Below, one piece after another: positions 1-9,789 of a DNA stretch of 64,000 bases. Each line of letters starts with the position of its first letter. Position 1 is the first letter of the stretch. Under the pieces are notes generated by a model. The model worked only from the letters and a program-made list of their open reading frames with translations. It searched no databases and was not told where the DNA came from. The translations under genes and the position numbers were made by a program. This DNA is from Pseudonocardia sp. (GTDB taxonomy: Bacteria; Actinomycetota; Actinomycetes; Mycobacteriales; Pseudonocardiaceae): assembly GCA_025869365.1 (NCBI GenBank), contig JAOZVV010000005.1:1-64000 (forward strand). The letters are read 5' to 3'.

Positions 1-1084
<1,084 letters not shown>

Positions 1085-1239
1085 CTAGGCCCTCTCGCTG
1101 CGTGCGCTTGCGGTCCGCCGGAGTGCGGGGAACCCCGGCTCGGTCCGGCTGGCTTCGAGAATTGTCCGGTGACCTCACCGCGCCGGTCGCCGTCGTGTCG
1201 TCGCGTCGACGTGCGTCCCGGGGGCGGGGTACCCGGACC

Positions 1240-1245
1240 ATTGTA
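1240..1245 (-). promoter_or_regulatory. Candidate -10 element of the sigA promoter
   Basis: On the minus strand this reads TACAAT, an excellent -10 hexamer, about 155 nt upstream of the sigA GTG in the 327-bp divergent intergenic region (1085-1411). No good TTGACA-like -35 is seen 16-18 bp further upstream. Apart from this element I see nothing definite in the intergenic region. Confidence 0.45.
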
Positions 1246-1411
1246 ACTGCGTGTGGGGTGTGCGCTCGCACCTCGGATGCCCTACCCGGTCGTAGGGGGC
1301 CGAACGGGGCCGTCCGGCGGTCCCCGCGATGCTCCGGTCGCAGGCACCGACACCCCCGTCACGCTGGGACCGAATCGATTCCGAACCCGTCCGGTGTGGT
1401 CGGATGGCGGG

Positions 1412-2281
1412 ATGTCCGACCAGTTTTCCGACACGCCCGCCACGCGCGCCGAACTGCGGCGTGTCGCCGCGGCCGTCGCGACCGAGGCCGCGGCCCGCCT
1501 GCGCGCCCTCCCCGCACCCCGTTCCGTCGACGCGGACCCCGCGGGGGTGTCCACGAAGAGCTCACCCACGGATGTCGTCACCGCCGCGGACAAGGAGATC
1601 GAGGCCCTCGTGCGGCGGAGGCTCGCCGAACTGCGCCCGGGCGAGCCGGTGTTCGGCGAGGAGGAGGCGGGGGACGCCGCGGCGGCCCGCTGGGTGGTCG
1701 ACCCGATCGACGGCACGGTGAACTACCTCTACGGCCTGCCGTCCTACGCGGTGTCCGTGGCGGCCGTGCGGGACGGGGTGTCCGTGGCCGGCGCGGTCGT
1801 CGAGCCGGTGTCCGGTCGGGTGTGGACGGCCGCGCTGGGCGCGGGCGCGACCCTCGACGGACGGCCGCTGCGCGTGTCCGGGGAGACCGACCTCGCGCTC
1901 GCCCTCGTCGGCACCGGGTTCGCCTACCGTGCCGAGCGGCGGGCCCGCCAGGCGGCGCTCGTGGCCGGGATGCTGCCCCGCGTGCGGGACGTCCGCCGCA
2001 ACGGCTCCGCGGCGCTCGAGCTGTGCGGGGTCGCCGCGGGCTGGCTCGACGGGTTCCTCGAGCACGGGCTGGGCTGGTGGGACTGGGCGGCCGCGGCGCT
2101 GATCGCCGCGGAGGCGGGCGCGGTGGTCCGGCATCCCGTCCCGCCCACCTACGGGCCGGATGGGGGCGGCGGGCCGGGCGGGGACGACGGGCTGGGCCGC
2201 GACGCCACGCTCGCCGCCGCGCCCGGAGTTGCCGACGGGCTCGCCGCGCTGGCCCGGGAGCTGGGTTCGGCCGGGGTGTGA
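1412..2281 (+). CDS. suhB: Inositol monophosphatase family protein (SuhB-like)
   Basis: Mg2+-dependent phosphatase of the inositol monophosphatase superfamily (289 aa). It probably hydrolyses inositol 1-phosphate or a related sugar phosphate. The metal-binding motifs are all present: FGEEEAGD (about 81), DPIDGTVN (97) and the C-terminal GWWDWAAAALIAAEAGA. The frame is open upstream to 1253, but the ATG at 1412 (MSDQFSDTP) fits family length and the start of homology; its ribosome site is weak. It occupies the position of Rv2701c next to sigA. The real substrate (inositol-, histidinol- or other phosphate) cannot be read from the sequence. Confidence 0.88.
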   Translation: MSDQFSDTPATRAELRRVAAAVATEAAARLRALPAPRSVDADPAGVSTKSSPTDVVTAADKEIEALVRRRLAELRPGEPVFGEEEAGDAAAARWVVDPIDGTVNYLYGLPSYAVSVAAVRDGVSVAGAVVEPVSGRVWTAALGAGATLDGRPLRVSGETDLALALVGTGFAYRAERRARQAALVAGMLPRVRDVRRNGSAALELCGVAAGWLDGFLEHGLGWWDWAAAALIAAEAGAVVRHPVPPTYGPDGGGGPGGDDGLGRDATLAAAPGVADGLAALARELGSAGV

Positions 2282-2324
2282 GTCCGGGCGGGTCCGGCGC
2301 CCGGATGCAGGGCGGGGGCCGGCG

Positions 2325-2957
2325 TCAGCAGGGTGCCTCGCGGGCCGCGGCCAGGTCGTCCGGATCCACGGACGGACCTGCAGCCTGCCCGTCCGCCGTC
2401 GCCCCGCCGGGGTTCGCGAGCTGGTCCAGCACGTTCTTGGTGGCCCGCCCGGGCTTCACGTCCGCGAAGCCGGTCCCCACCGCGACGTCCACGGTGTCGT
2501 CCGCGCGCTCGTCCCGGACCAGCTCGGTACAGGGCAGGATGAGCGACAGCGTGACCGCCGCGCCCTGCCCCGCCTGGCCGAACCGGATCTGGCCGCGGCA
2601 GTCCAGATCGCCGTCCGGGAAGAACGGGTCGTTGTTCGGCGGTGCGGCCTCGGCGACGCCGAGGTCCCCGAGCTGCGCCGCGACGAGGTTCGCCTGGCCG
2701 CGTTGCCCGCCCGCGTTGAACACGGTGGCGCGGACCGCGGCCGCCGGGACGGGGGCGACGTCCGCCAGCGCGTCCGGCTCCACCACCGTGCCGACGCTGC
2801 GGCCGTCCGCGGGGGAGTTGCACGCGATCAGCCCCGTGGCGCCCGCCGAGTTGACCAGCACGACCGTCCAGGTCCCGAGGGCCAGGACGGCGAGCACGGA
2901 CACGGTGACGACCACCGGGCGCGTGCGGCGGCGGCGATAGGGCCGGAGCGTTCCCAT
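2325..2957 (-). CDS. cei: Envelope integrity protein Cei (LytR C-terminal domain)
   Basis: Single-pass membrane protein of 210 aa. A basic N-terminus (YRRRRTRP) is followed by one hydrophobic helix at about 16-36 and an extracytoplasmic LytR C-terminal-type domain with VRATVFNAGGQRGQA. Mycobacterial Rv2700/Cei has the same size, topology and genomic position and is needed for normal envelope permeability; that role is transferred by homology. The ATG at 2957 overlaps the last base of the upstream phosphotransferase stop (TGATG), so the two are translationally coupled. The protein has several Cys and ends in Cys, suggesting disulfides outside the membrane. Confidence 0.82.
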   Translation of the reverse strand: MGTLRPYRRRRTRPVVVTVSVLAVLALGTWTVVLVNSAGATGLIACNSPADGRSVGTVVEPDALADVAPVPAAAVRATVFNAGGQRGQANLVAAQLGDLGVAEAAPPNNDPFFPDGDLDCRGQIRFGQAGQGAAVTLSLILPCTELVRDERADDTVDVAVGTGFADVKPGRATKNVLDQLANPGGATADGQAAGPSVDPDDLAAAREAPC

Positions 2958-4087
2958 CAGTCGATCCTGCCGGACGCGGCGACACCGTCCACGCCGTGGT
3001 CCAGGACGTGGTGCCCGAGCGTGACGAGCGGTCCCACGGCGTCCTCGATGCCCTTCGCCATCTCCGGGGGCACGGCCCCGGCGCGCACGCGGGCGAGGAT
3101 CCCGGCCAGCACGACGGCCAGCTTGAACCCGCCGAACGCGACGTACCAGCCCAGCGAGGACAGGTCGAGTCCGGACTGCCTCCCGTAGGCCGCCGCGATC
3201 TCCGCGCGGGTGGGGAAACCGGGCAGGCGCGTGGGGCTCGGCAGGTGCTGCGCCGCGCGCCAGACCTGGGACTCCTCGGCCTGGTACCAGTAGACGAGCA
3301 TGAGCCCGAGGTCCGCGAGCGGATCGCCGAGGGTGGACATCTCCCAGTCCAGGACGGCCTTGATCCGCCCGGGGTCCGATCCGTCGAACACGCAGTTGTC
3401 GATGCGGTAGTCCCCGTGCACGATCGCGTGCCGCTGCGCCTCGGGGACCGTCGACCCGAGCCGCTCGGCCAGCCGGGTCAGCTCCTGCTCGGTGGCCTCG
3501 TCGGTGCCGGAGATCCCGTCGGCGCGGGCGGCCTCCCACTGCGTGCCCCAGCGGCGCACCTGCCGGGCCATGAAGCCCTCGGGGCGGCCGAAGTCCGCCA
3601 GGCCCACCGACGCCGGGTCCACGGCGTGCAGGGCGACCAGGGCGTCGACGAGGGCCTGCCCGACGCGGGCCCGGTCGGCCTCCGTCTCCGCCCAGCCCGG
3701 CGGGAGAGCGTCGAGCGGGACGACACCCTCGACCATCTCCATGACGAAACACGGCGCGTCCACCGGCGGACCGCCGTCGGATGCCGCCAGGACCGCGGGC
3801 ACCGGGACGTCCGTGCCGGCGAGCGCGGCGATGACGCGCTGCTCGCGGCCCATGTCGTGCGCCGTCGCGGCCACCGAGCCGACCGGCGGGCGGCGCAGCA
3901 CCACGTCCCCGGCGGCGCTCGACACGCGGTAGGTGAGGTTGGACCGGCCGGCGCCCACCGACCGCAGCGTGGACTCGCGCCAGCGACCGTCGTCCAGCTG
4001 CTCGGCGAGCCAGGCGCCGACGGCGCCGGCGTCCGCACCGGGGGTGGAGGAAAGGGTCTCGGAGTGCTCGGTCGTCACGATCGGCAC
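2957..4087 (-). CDS. Phosphotransferase family protein (APH/ACAD10-like kinase fold)
   Basis: Aminoglycoside-phosphotransferase-fold protein of 376 aa, of the type often found with acyl-CoA dehydrogenases. The catalytic loop HGDYRIDN carries the Brenner HxDxxxxN residues, and LDWEMSTLGDPLADL supplies the metal-binding Asp. An LRRPP segment near 65 fits the nucleotide-binding N-lobe. The start is a GTG at 4087. This gene is additional to the otherwise Mycobacterium-like order (sigA-suhB-cei-DUF4193) and ends overlapping the cei start codon, so it shares a transcript with cei. The substrate is unknown; an antibiotic-resistance role is not supported by anything in the sequence. Confidence 0.85.
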   Translation of the reverse strand: MPIVTTEHSETLSSTPGADAGAVGAWLAEQLDDGRWRESTLRSVGAGRSNLTYRVSSAAGDVVLRRPPVGSVAATAHDMGREQRVIAALAGTDVPVPAVLAASDGGPPVDAPCFVMEMVEGVVPLDALPPGWAETEADRARVGQALVDALVALHAVDPASVGLADFGRPEGFMARQVRRWGTQWEAARADGISGTDEATEQELTRLAERLGSTVPEAQRHAIVHGDYRIDNCVFDGSDPGRIKAVLDWEMSTLGDPLADLGLMLVYWYQAEESQVWRAAQHLPSPTRLPGFPTRAEIAAAYGRQSGLDLSSLGWYVAFGGFKLAVVLAGILARVRAGAVPPEMAKGIEDAVGPLVTLGHHVLDHGVDGVAASGRID

Positions 4088-4395
4088 CCTAACGGGCCCG
4101 CCCGACGATCCTCGGGAAGACGCAGGCCGAAGGTGGTGTTGGGCACGATCGACGGTGGTGCACCCACGGCCTTGACGGCTGGGCTATCCTCTCGCCCCCG
4201 GGGGGAAGTCCGATCGACTCTCAGGGGCACGTGCCGGCCGTCACGGCGGAACGGGCCCCGGGTGGACCCTGCCCGGGCGGCGTGAAGGGTGTGCCCGGCG
4301 TCACTGCGGCGTCGGGCACAAAGCCTCGAGCTGCGACGTTGTGCAGCCGCACGACCGCATCAACAGCGAGTGTTCGAGTACTTGGGGTGGAAACG
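4088..4395. other. Divergent intergenic region and DUF4193 leader
   Basis: 308 bp without a gene between the phosphotransferase (minus) and the DUF4193 gene (plus). A TANNNT hexamer, TATCCT, lies at 4185-4190 and could be a -10 for the plus-strand gene, leaving a leader of about 200 nt. No matching -35 was found. Nothing else is recognisable. Confidence 0.3.
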
Positions 4396-4698
4396 ATGGC
4401 GACCGACTACGACGCGCCGCGGCGCAACGACAGCGACGACATGGCGGAGGACTCGCTCGACGAGCTGAAGGCCCGTCGGAACGAGTCGCAGTCGTCCGCT
4501 GTCGACGTGGACGAGACCGACACGGCGGAGAGCTTCGAGCTCCCCGGCGCGGACCTGTCCGGCGAGGAGCTGACGGTCAAGGTGCTCCCGAAGCAGGCGG
4601 ACGAGTTCACCTGCGGCAGCTGCTTCCTGGTGCACCACCGGAGCCGGCTGGCGGAGACCCGGGGGAACATGTTCATCTGCCGGGACTGCGCCGCCTGA
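4396..4698 (+). CDS. DUF4193 zinc-ribbon-like small protein
   Basis: Small acidic protein of 100 aa, orthologous by family and position to Rv2699c. The C-terminal part holds two Cys pairs, FTCGSCFLVHH and FICRDCAA, which probably bind one Zn2+. The rest is charged (SLDELKARRNE) and may be disordered. The open frame extends to an upstream GTG at 4231, but the ATG at 4396 gives the normal family length of about 100 aa. The family is confined to actinobacteria and its function is unknown; a zinc-dependent nucleic-acid or protein contact is a guess. It is transcribed towards the convergent DUF3093 gene. Confidence 0.88.
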   Translation: MATDYDAPRRNDSDDMAEDSLDELKARRNESQSSAVDVDETDTAESFELPGADLSGEELTVKVLPKQADEFTCGSCFLVHHRSRLAETRGNMFICRDCAA

Positions 4699-4735
4699 TC
4701 GACGGCGCACCCCGGAGACCCCCGGGCACGAACGA

Positions 4736-4764
4736 CGTCCCGCTCGGCCTCGGCCGGCGGGACG
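4736..4764. terminator. Hairpin between DUF4193 and DUF3093 genes
   Basis: Eight-bp arms CGTCCCGC (4736-4743) and GCGGGACG (4757-4764) with extra pairing inside the loop, lying between two convergent genes. There is no U-run, so factor-independent termination is uncertain. Confidence 0.35.
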
Positions 4765-4854
4765 CCTGCGTGTCCGGGGGAGGTCGGCCGGGGCTCGACG
4801 AGGCCCCGGGAGGTTCGACCCCGGGGGGTTCGACGAGGCCGCGGGCGGTGGCGG

Positions 4855-5346
4855 TCAGTGGTCGGGGATGCGGTCCAGCGCCGCGACCAGCTCCTCGGGG
4901 CGGCGGCTGCTCACGATCCAGTAGGGCACCGGGCTCTGCGGGTCCGTGACCTCGATGCGCACGACCGCGGGGATCCAGGACCGGTGGACGACGTGGGCCA
5001 CCGGGTCCAGCTCCGGACCGAGGGCCTGCTGCTTGCGGTCCTTCGGCACGATCTGCACGCGGCCCACGTCCGTGCGGGACAGGCGCTCGTCCCCGACGAC
5101 CAGTTCGGTGTCGGTGACCTGCACGCGGGCGGCCCCGAGCCGCCACACCACGAGCAGTGCCAGCGGGATCAGGACGACGTAGCCGATCCAGGACCGCACG
5201 CCCGGGTAGCCCATGTGGATCTCTGCTCCCAGCAGGACGGCGATGCCGAGGCCGAACAGGTACCACCAGAACGGTACGGACAACCGTTCGTCGAACCGGA
5301 AACGGCCGGACGTCGCAGGACCGGCGGACGACGGGTGTTCACTCAC
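4855..5346 (-). CDS. DUF3093 membrane protein
   Basis: Protein of 163 aa matching DUF3093 (Rv2698 position). Two hydrophobic helices lie at about 25-42 ([15 protein letters not shown]) and 52-68 ([16 protein letters not shown]), followed by a soluble domain with [13 protein letters not shown] and [17 protein letters not shown]. Function unknown. The start is the GTG at 5346: a TACCCT -10-like box ends exactly 7 nt before it, which fits a leaderless transcript. The gene is divergent from dut, and the two promoters appear to overlap. Confidence 0.85.
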   Translation of the reverse strand: MSEHPSSAGPATSGRFRFDERLSVPFWWYLFGLGIAVLLGAEIHMGYPGVRSWIGYVVLIPLALLVVWRLGAARVQVTDTELVVGDERLSRTDVGRVQIVPKDRKQQALGPELDPVAHVVHRSWIPAVVRIEVTDPQSPVPYWIVSSRRPEELVAALDRIPDH

Positions 5347-5353
5347 GGGGTCG

Positions 5354-5363
5354 AGGGTAGCGT
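5354..5363. promoter_or_regulatory. Overlapping divergent -10 boxes for DUF3093 and dut
   Basis: On the minus strand TACCCT (5359-5354) stands 7 nt before the DUF3093 GTG. On the plus strand TAGCGT (5358-5363) stands 8 nt before the dut GTG. Both fit TANNNT followed by 7-8 nt and a start codon, the layout of actinobacterial leaderless promoters. The two boxes share the central TA step, so polymerase cannot occupy both at once. Confidence 0.45.
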
Positions 5364-5371
5364 TGCTCGTT

Positions 5372-5893
5372 GTGCCCGGCCCTGTCGATGCTCCCCCGCA
5401 CGAGCCGTTGGTCGCACCGGTTGTCGATGTGCTGCTGACCAGGCTCGATCCGGACGTGCCCGTGCCCGCCTACGCCCGCGAGGGCGATGCGGGTGCGGAC
5501 CTCGTCACCACCTCCGACGTGTTGCTCGCTCCCGGTGAGCGGGTGGTCGTCGGCACGGGCGTCGCGATCGCCCTGCCACCCGGTCACGCGGGGTTCGTCC
5601 ACCCGCGTTCCGGGCTGGCCGCGCGCGCCGGGCTGTCGGTGGTCAACACCCCCGGCACGATCGACGCCGGGTACCGCGGCGAGATCCGCGTCTGCCTGAT
5701 CAACCACGACCCGCGCTCCGAGCTGCGGCTGCGCCGTGGTGACCGGATCGCCCAGCTCGTGATCCAGAAGGTCGAGCAGGCCCGGTTCGTCGAGGTCGAC
5801 GAGCTGCCCGGCTCGGTCCGCGGCGCCGGCGGCTACGGCTCCACCGGAGGGCACGAGCGGCTCGCCCCCGAGCTGGGGAGCGGCCCGCGGTGA
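5372..5893 (+). CDS. dut: dUTP diphosphatase
   Basis: Trimeric dUTPase (173 aa) that hydrolyses dUTP to dUMP and pyrophosphate, keeping uracil out of DNA and supplying dTMP synthesis. All five family motifs are visible: [30 protein letters not shown] (with the catalytic Asp and base-stacking Tyr), [10 protein letters not shown] and the C-terminal [11 protein letters not shown] arm. The GTG at 5372 is chosen because a -10-like box lies just upstream; a slightly later start is possible. The stop overlaps the next start (GTGA, 5890-5893), so the DUF3710 gene is coupled to it, as in Rv2697c/Rv2696c. Confidence 0.95.
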   Translation: MPGPVDAPPHEPLVAPVVDVLLTRLDPDVPVPAYAREGDAGADLVTTSDVLLAPGERVVVGTGVAIALPPGHAGFVHPRSGLAARAGLSVVNTPGTIDAGYRGEIRVCLINHDPRSELRLRRGDRIAQLVIQKVEQARFVEVDELPGSVRGAGGYGSTGGHERLAPELGSGPR

Positions 5894-8478
5894 GTGTCCG
5901 ATACGGAGAAGACGTGGTGGCCCCGGAGGTCCCGGCGGCCGACGGGTTCGTCGAGGAGTTCGAGTACGAGGGCCCGCCGTTCGGTCCCTACGACGCGGAG
6001 TACCTCGACCCCGAGATGACCGAGGCCGTGGCCCGGATGGACTTCGGCGCCGTGCAGGTTCCGGTCCCGATGACCGGCACGGTCAACATGGAAGAGGCGG
6101 CCAAGGGCAAGTTGCAGGCCGTCCACGTGACGATGCCCGGCGGCCGGCTGTCCGTGAGCGCGCTGGCCGCGCCCCGCTCGTCGGGGCTGTGGAGCCAGCT
6201 GGCCTCGGAGATCGAGCAGTCCTTGCGCGACGGTGGCGCACAGGTCCGCTCGTTCCAGGGCGAGTGGGGCCGTGAGCTGCACGCCCGCACGGACGGCGCC
6301 CGGTCGGTGTTCGTCGGCGTCGACGGCGAGCGGTGGATGCTCTACGGCGTGGCCACCGGGCCCGCCGAGCACTCCGTCGCCCTCGACGGTGAGCTGCGTC
6401 GCATGCTGCGCTCCACCGTCGTCGTGCGGGGACGCCAGCCGTACCCGCCGCGGACGGTGCTGCCGCTGTCCGCGCCGGACTCGCTGGACCCGGCATCGCA
6501 GGTCGCGGCGGACTCCGGCCCGAAACGGGCGACGATGACGTTGCGGACGAAGCCGGTCGAGCCGGCCCCGGACGCTGCCGAGAGCTCCCCGGAGGACGCC
6601 TCCCCGGACAGCGCCGCAGCCCCGGCGGCCGGGCCGTCCGGCGCCGGCGGTGACAGGCGACCCACGGTGGACGGGGGTCCCCAGGCTCGTCCGGTTCCCG
6701 GTCGTGCACCACGGCCCGCCCAGGGCCAGCCGAGCCAGGGCCAGCCGAGCCAGGGCCAGCCGAGCCAGGGCCAGCCGAGCCAGGGCGTGCCGATGCCGGG
6801 CCAGGTCACGCCGTCCCGCCCGGGGCCGGTCCGGCCGGCCCCCGCGCCGGGCGCGCCGCCCACGGAGCAGATCCCCGCCGCCGCGCGGCAGGGCACCCGG
6901 CCCGCTCCGGCCCCGGGTTCGCGACGTCCGGGACTGCCCGCGCAGCCCGTCCAGGAGAGCGGCGCCACCCCGAGCCGCAGCGGCTGGTCGTCGAGGGGGG
7001 CCGAGCGCCCCGCCGAGCGCCAGGTGGAGCGGTCCGCGGGCACCCGTCGCACGGAGCAGTCGGACACCGGCATCGTGCCGCCGGTGCCGGGCGGCCGCCG
7101 GCGCCGGGCAGAGGACACCGGTTCCTGGGGCCGGGGCTCCACGAGTGGGCAGCACCGCGTCGCCGGGCGGGGCGGGCCACGCCCCCAGCCGGCGCCGGAC
7201 CGGACCGAGATGACCGAGCAGATCGGCTACGACGACTGGTACGGCGGCGGGGAGACCGTCGCTGCACCGGCGGCCTACCGGGCCGAACGACCCACCCCCG
7301 AGGAGACCACGCAGGTCTCGGCGTCGGTCGTGTCGGCGGAGGCGCCGCGGCCGGACGTCGCGCGCCCGTCGGGAGCCGCACAGCCCGCGGCCCAGCAGCC
7401 CCCTGCTGCCCAGCAGTCCCCAGCAGCCCAACAGTCCCCAGCAGCCCAGCAACCGCCCGTCCAGCAGCCTGCAGCAGCCCGACGCCCCGCGGAGGGCACC
7501 CGGGCCCGTACCGGGAACCGGGCCGTCCCGGACGCTCCGGGGGGTCGTCGGCGGCGGGACGAGCAGCCGCTCGCTGCCGGTGCCACCGCCGGGGTGGAGG
7601 CCTCCGGCCCGTCGCGGCGGCACCCGCCCGGCGGTGACGCCACCTCGGCGGCGCCGAGCACACCTGCCGCCTACGGCCGGCCGGACCCGGCGCGGGACGG
7701 TGCCGGTCGCAACGGCACCACCCGTCCCGGCGGTGCCTCCCCGGACGGCGTCGTCCGGAGCACGGGCGCCCCGAGCCGCGGGACGCACTCGGCCGACGGC
7801 ACCGGGCGCACCCCGTTCCCCGGCACCCACCGTGGGCCCCGTCCTGGCGGTGGCGGGCAGCCCCAGCCCGATCTCCACACGGTCGCGGCGTTCGACGCGG
7901 ACCCGCTGGGCGCGGCGGCGGTGCCCGCCGAGCGACTGGCGGCGATGGAACGTGCCGCAGCCGAGCGCGCGGCACGCGAGCGTGCCGAGCGGGAACTCGC
8001 GGAGCGGGAACGTGCAGCCACCCAGCAGCCGCAGTCCCATGGTTTCGGGCCGCTCGGCCCGGCGCTGAACGGCCCGGCGCTGAACGGCTCCACCCACGGG
8101 CACACGGCGGACGACCACGGTCGGAACGGGTACGCGGCCCCCTCGGCGTCCGGGGCGTACGCGGCGTACGGCGACTCCCCGTCGGGTTCCTACGCCCTCT
8201 ACGACGAGGTCTACCCCGCCCGGTACGGACAGCCCCCGGTGCCGCCCGCAGAGTCGGACCCGTGGCTCGACGACCCGTGGGCCGACGAGCCCGCCCGGGA
8301 CGAGCCTGCCCGCAACGGACCCGGGGCGAGCTCGGACACGGGCTCCGGCCGGCGTTCCCGCAACGGCGTCGCTCCCGGTCAGGCGCTCGACCCGATGGCC
8401 CTCATCGCCCGAGTCCGCGAGCAGGACGGCACCCGGGACGGCTCCGCCCGGGGCCGGCACCGCGCTCCCGGCGAGTGA
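5890..8478 (+). CDS. DUF3710 protein with very long disordered Pro/Gln/Arg-rich tail
   Basis: Protein of 862 aa. Residues 1-230 form the DUF3710 domain (for example [36 protein letters not shown] and [13 protein letters not shown]), the part shared with the roughly 260-aa mycobacterial Rv2696c. The remaining 600 or so residues are low-complexity: a perfect GQPSQ repeat (about 278-297), [12 protein letters not shown] repeats (about 500-520), many RPAP and RRRR stretches, a charged Glu/Arg stretch near 685-715 ([17 protein letters not shown]), and a Gly/Tyr/Ala-rich end. It starts GTG, overlapping the dut stop by 4 nt. Function unknown. The tail looks like an unstructured scaffold. The last 24 codons contain one arm of a 32-bp inverted repeat. 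Confidence 0.85.
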   Translation: MSVRYGEDVVAPEVPAADGFVEEFEYEGPPFGPYDAEYLDPEMTEAVARMDFGAVQVPVPMTGTVNMEEAAKGKLQAVHVTMPGGRLSVSALAAPRSSGLWSQLASEIEQSLRDGGAQVRSFQGEWGRELHARTDGARSVFVGVDGERWMLYGVATGPAEHSVALDGELRRMLRSTVVVRGRQPYPPRTVLPLSAPDSLDPASQVAADSGPKRATMTLRTKPVEPAPDAAESSPEDASPDSAAAPAAGPSGAGGDRRPTVDGGPQARPVPGRAPRPAQGQPSQGQPSQGQPSQGQPSQGVPMPGQVTPSRPGPVRPAPAPGAPPTEQIPAAARQGTRPAPAPGSRRPGLPAQPVQESGATPSRSGWSSRGAERPAERQVERSAGTRRTEQSDTGIVPPVPGGRRRRAEDTGSWGRGSTSGQHRVAGRGGPRPQPAPDRTEMTEQIGYDDWYGGGETVAAPAAYRAERPTPEETTQVSASVVSAEAPRPDVARPSGAAQPAAQQPPAAQQSPAAQQSPAAQQPPVQQPAAARRPAEGTRARTGNRAVPDAPGGRRRRDEQPLAAGATAGVEASGPSRRHPPGGDATSAAPSTPAAYGRPDPARDGAGRNGTTRPGGASPDGVVRSTGAPSRGTHSADGTGRTPFPGTHRGPRPGGGGQPQPDLHTVAAFDADPLGAAAVPAERLAAMERAAAERAARERAERELAERERAATQQPQSHGFGPLGPALNGPALNGSTHGHTADDHGRNGYAAPSASGAYAAYGDSPSGSYALYDEVYPARYGQPPVPPAESDPWLDDPWADEPARDEPARNGPGASSDTGSGRRSRNGVAPGQALDPMALIARVREQDGTRDGSARGRHRAPGE
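6721..6780 (+). repeat. Four perfect 15-bp coding tandem repeats (GQPSQ)
   Basis: The unit CAGGGCCAGCCGAGC occurs four times without a mismatch inside the DUF3710 gene, encoding GQPSQ repeats. The exact identity at the DNA level points to recent slippage, so copy number may vary between strains. Confidence 0.9.
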
Positions 8479-8628
8479 CCCGGTCCGTCAGCCGCGGGCG
8501 CGGAGCCAGCCGAGCAGTGCGGCCCGGCCGAGCACACCCGGGTCCGCGCCCATGGCGTCCATCCGGGACGTGACGAGCGCGGCCCGGGGGAGCAGCCCCG
8601 GGTGCCGTCCTGCTCGCGGACTCGGGCG
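8406..8628. repeat. 32-bp perfect inverted repeat across two convergent gene ends
   Basis: Bases 8406-8437 (plus strand, the DUF3710 C-terminus) are identical to the reverse complement of 8597-8628, inside the convergent hydrolase gene. The arms are 159 bp apart and matching stops abruptly at both ends. The same DNA is in frame in DUF3710 (RVREQDGTR) and sits exactly at the reading-frame break of the hydrolase. Confidence 0.85.
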
Positions 8629-9310
8629 GGTGCACGGGGTCGTCGCCCAGCGCGGCGACCCCCACCGGGAGGTCCAACCCGCGGAGCTGCCCGGCCGTCG
8701 GGCCGGGGGTGCAAGCGGCCCGCTCGAGGACGTCCGCCAACCCCGCGCCGTAGGCGTTCCAGGCCCGCTCCAGCTCCCCGGCGAGCCAGGGGGGCGATCC
8801 GGCACGAGCCGCGTCGAGGGCCGCACCGAGGCCGTGTTCACGCACGGTCATGGCCGTCATCCGTGCGGCGGCAGCGGCCGGAGCGCCGGCCGGGGTCCCG
8901 GACCAGGCCGGGAGGGCCACCAACAGCCCGGCGATCGGCAGGTCGGGATCGGTCGCGAGCCGCTCGGCGGCCCACGTCGTCGCCACCTGCCCGCCGAGGG
9001 AGATGCCACCCGCGAGGAGGCGGGCTCCGGGTGTTCGCACGACGACGGAGAGTGCCTGCTCAAGTGCGCTGCGGAAGCCCTGGACGACCCGTGCGGACCG
9101 CTCCGGCGCGGGGGCGACGAGCGTCACGTCGACCGCGCGCAGCGCACCGCCGAACGCTCGCCGGACGAAATGCTCGTCCGACCCGGAACCGGGCAGGATC
9201 ACCGCCACCGACGTGCCCCGGGGAGGCCTGTCGCCGCCCCGGGAGGGCCGCTCGCCGACACCGTGCACCAGGTGATCCTCCCATCCGGGTTCATCCGGTT
9301 GCTGGGGCAC
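8488..9310 (-). pseudogene. Alpha/beta-hydrolase-like protein (Rv2695 type), frameshifted near its 3' end
   Basis: Starting at GTG 9310, the frame encodes a small alpha/beta-hydrolase-like protein: VAVILPGSGSDEHFVRRAF near the N-terminus, a nucleophile-elbow-like GGISLGGQVA, and GVAALGDDPVHP before the expected catalytic His region. After HP the frame becomes arginine/proline junk and runs to 8402 inside DUF3710. The natural ending (LPRAALVTSRMDAMGADPG to LLGWLRARG, stop at 8488) is in another frame. The switch falls within 8597-8628, the arm of the 32-bp inverted repeat, so that segment appears to have replaced the original codons. It could be a true mutation or an assembly artefact. The intact family lies at the same place in mycobacteria. 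Confidence 0.7.
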
Positions 9311-9411
9311 CGTCCGGGTTTCCCTGGCGTTACCCTTGTGCGGGCAAGCGGCCGGATCGCCTGGCGAAGATGTCAGGCAGACGGCCCGCGCCCGAGCAGC
9401 CGAGGAGAGTT

Positions 9412-9789
9412 ATGGCCAGCACGGACGGTGGGCCCTTCCGCCGTATGCTTCGAAAGCTCACCAGCGACGTCGAGGTCCTGGACGCGGACGACCTGTCCGA
9501 GGACGCCGAGCGGTCCGGAGCCCAGCGCGCGAGCGACTGCGCCTGTGGCCAGGAGGTCACCGTGTTCGGGCGGATCCGCAGCGTCGAGTTCTGCCCGCAG
9601 AGCGCGGACGCGTCGCTGCAGGCCGAGCTCTACGACGGAACCGAGGGAGTGACGCTGGTCTGGATGGGTCGACGCCGGATCCCGGGCATCGAGCCCGGCC
9701 GGACGATGCGGGTACGCGGCCGGATCTCGGTCCGGGACGGGCACAAGGTGCTCTACAACCCGTACTACGAGATCTGTCAGGCCCAGTGA
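9412..9789 (+). CDS. OB-fold nucleic-acid-binding-domain protein (Rv2694c type)
   Basis: Protein of 125 aa with an OB-fold core: VTVFGRIRSVEFCP, LYDGTEGVTLVWMG, RTMRVRGRISVRDG, LYNPYYEI. This is the usual five-strand pattern of tRNA-anticodon/RecG-type OB domains. An acidic lead-in (DVEVLDADDLSEDAE) and a CAC pair at about 43-45 precede it. The ATG at 9412 has a strong ribosome site (GAGGAGAG, 9402). A TACCCT box at 9331-9336 may be its -10. The stop overlaps the next start (GTGA). It probably binds nucleic acid; the partner is unknown. Confidence 0.8.
   Translation: MASTDGGPFRRMLRKLTSDVEVLDADDLSEDAERSGAQRASDCACGQEVTVFGRIRSVEFCPQSADASLQAELYDGTEGVTLVWMGRRRIPGIEPGRTMRVRGRISVRDGHKVLYNPYYEICQAQ

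Noticed and set aside
2957-4087. Aminoglycoside resistance gene
   Set aside because: The kinase fold is shared, but the sequence is of the acyl-CoA-dehydrogenase-associated type and nothing points to drug resistance.
4172-4190. TTGACG and TATCCT as a full promoter
   Set aside because: The spacing is only 7 bp, too short for a -35/-10 pair; only the -10-like hexamer was kept as a weak possibility.
8402-8487. Extension of the hydrolase frame into the DUF3710 gene
   Set aside because: This 3' extension is out of the natural frame and has no protein-like composition; it results from the frameshift at 8597-8628.
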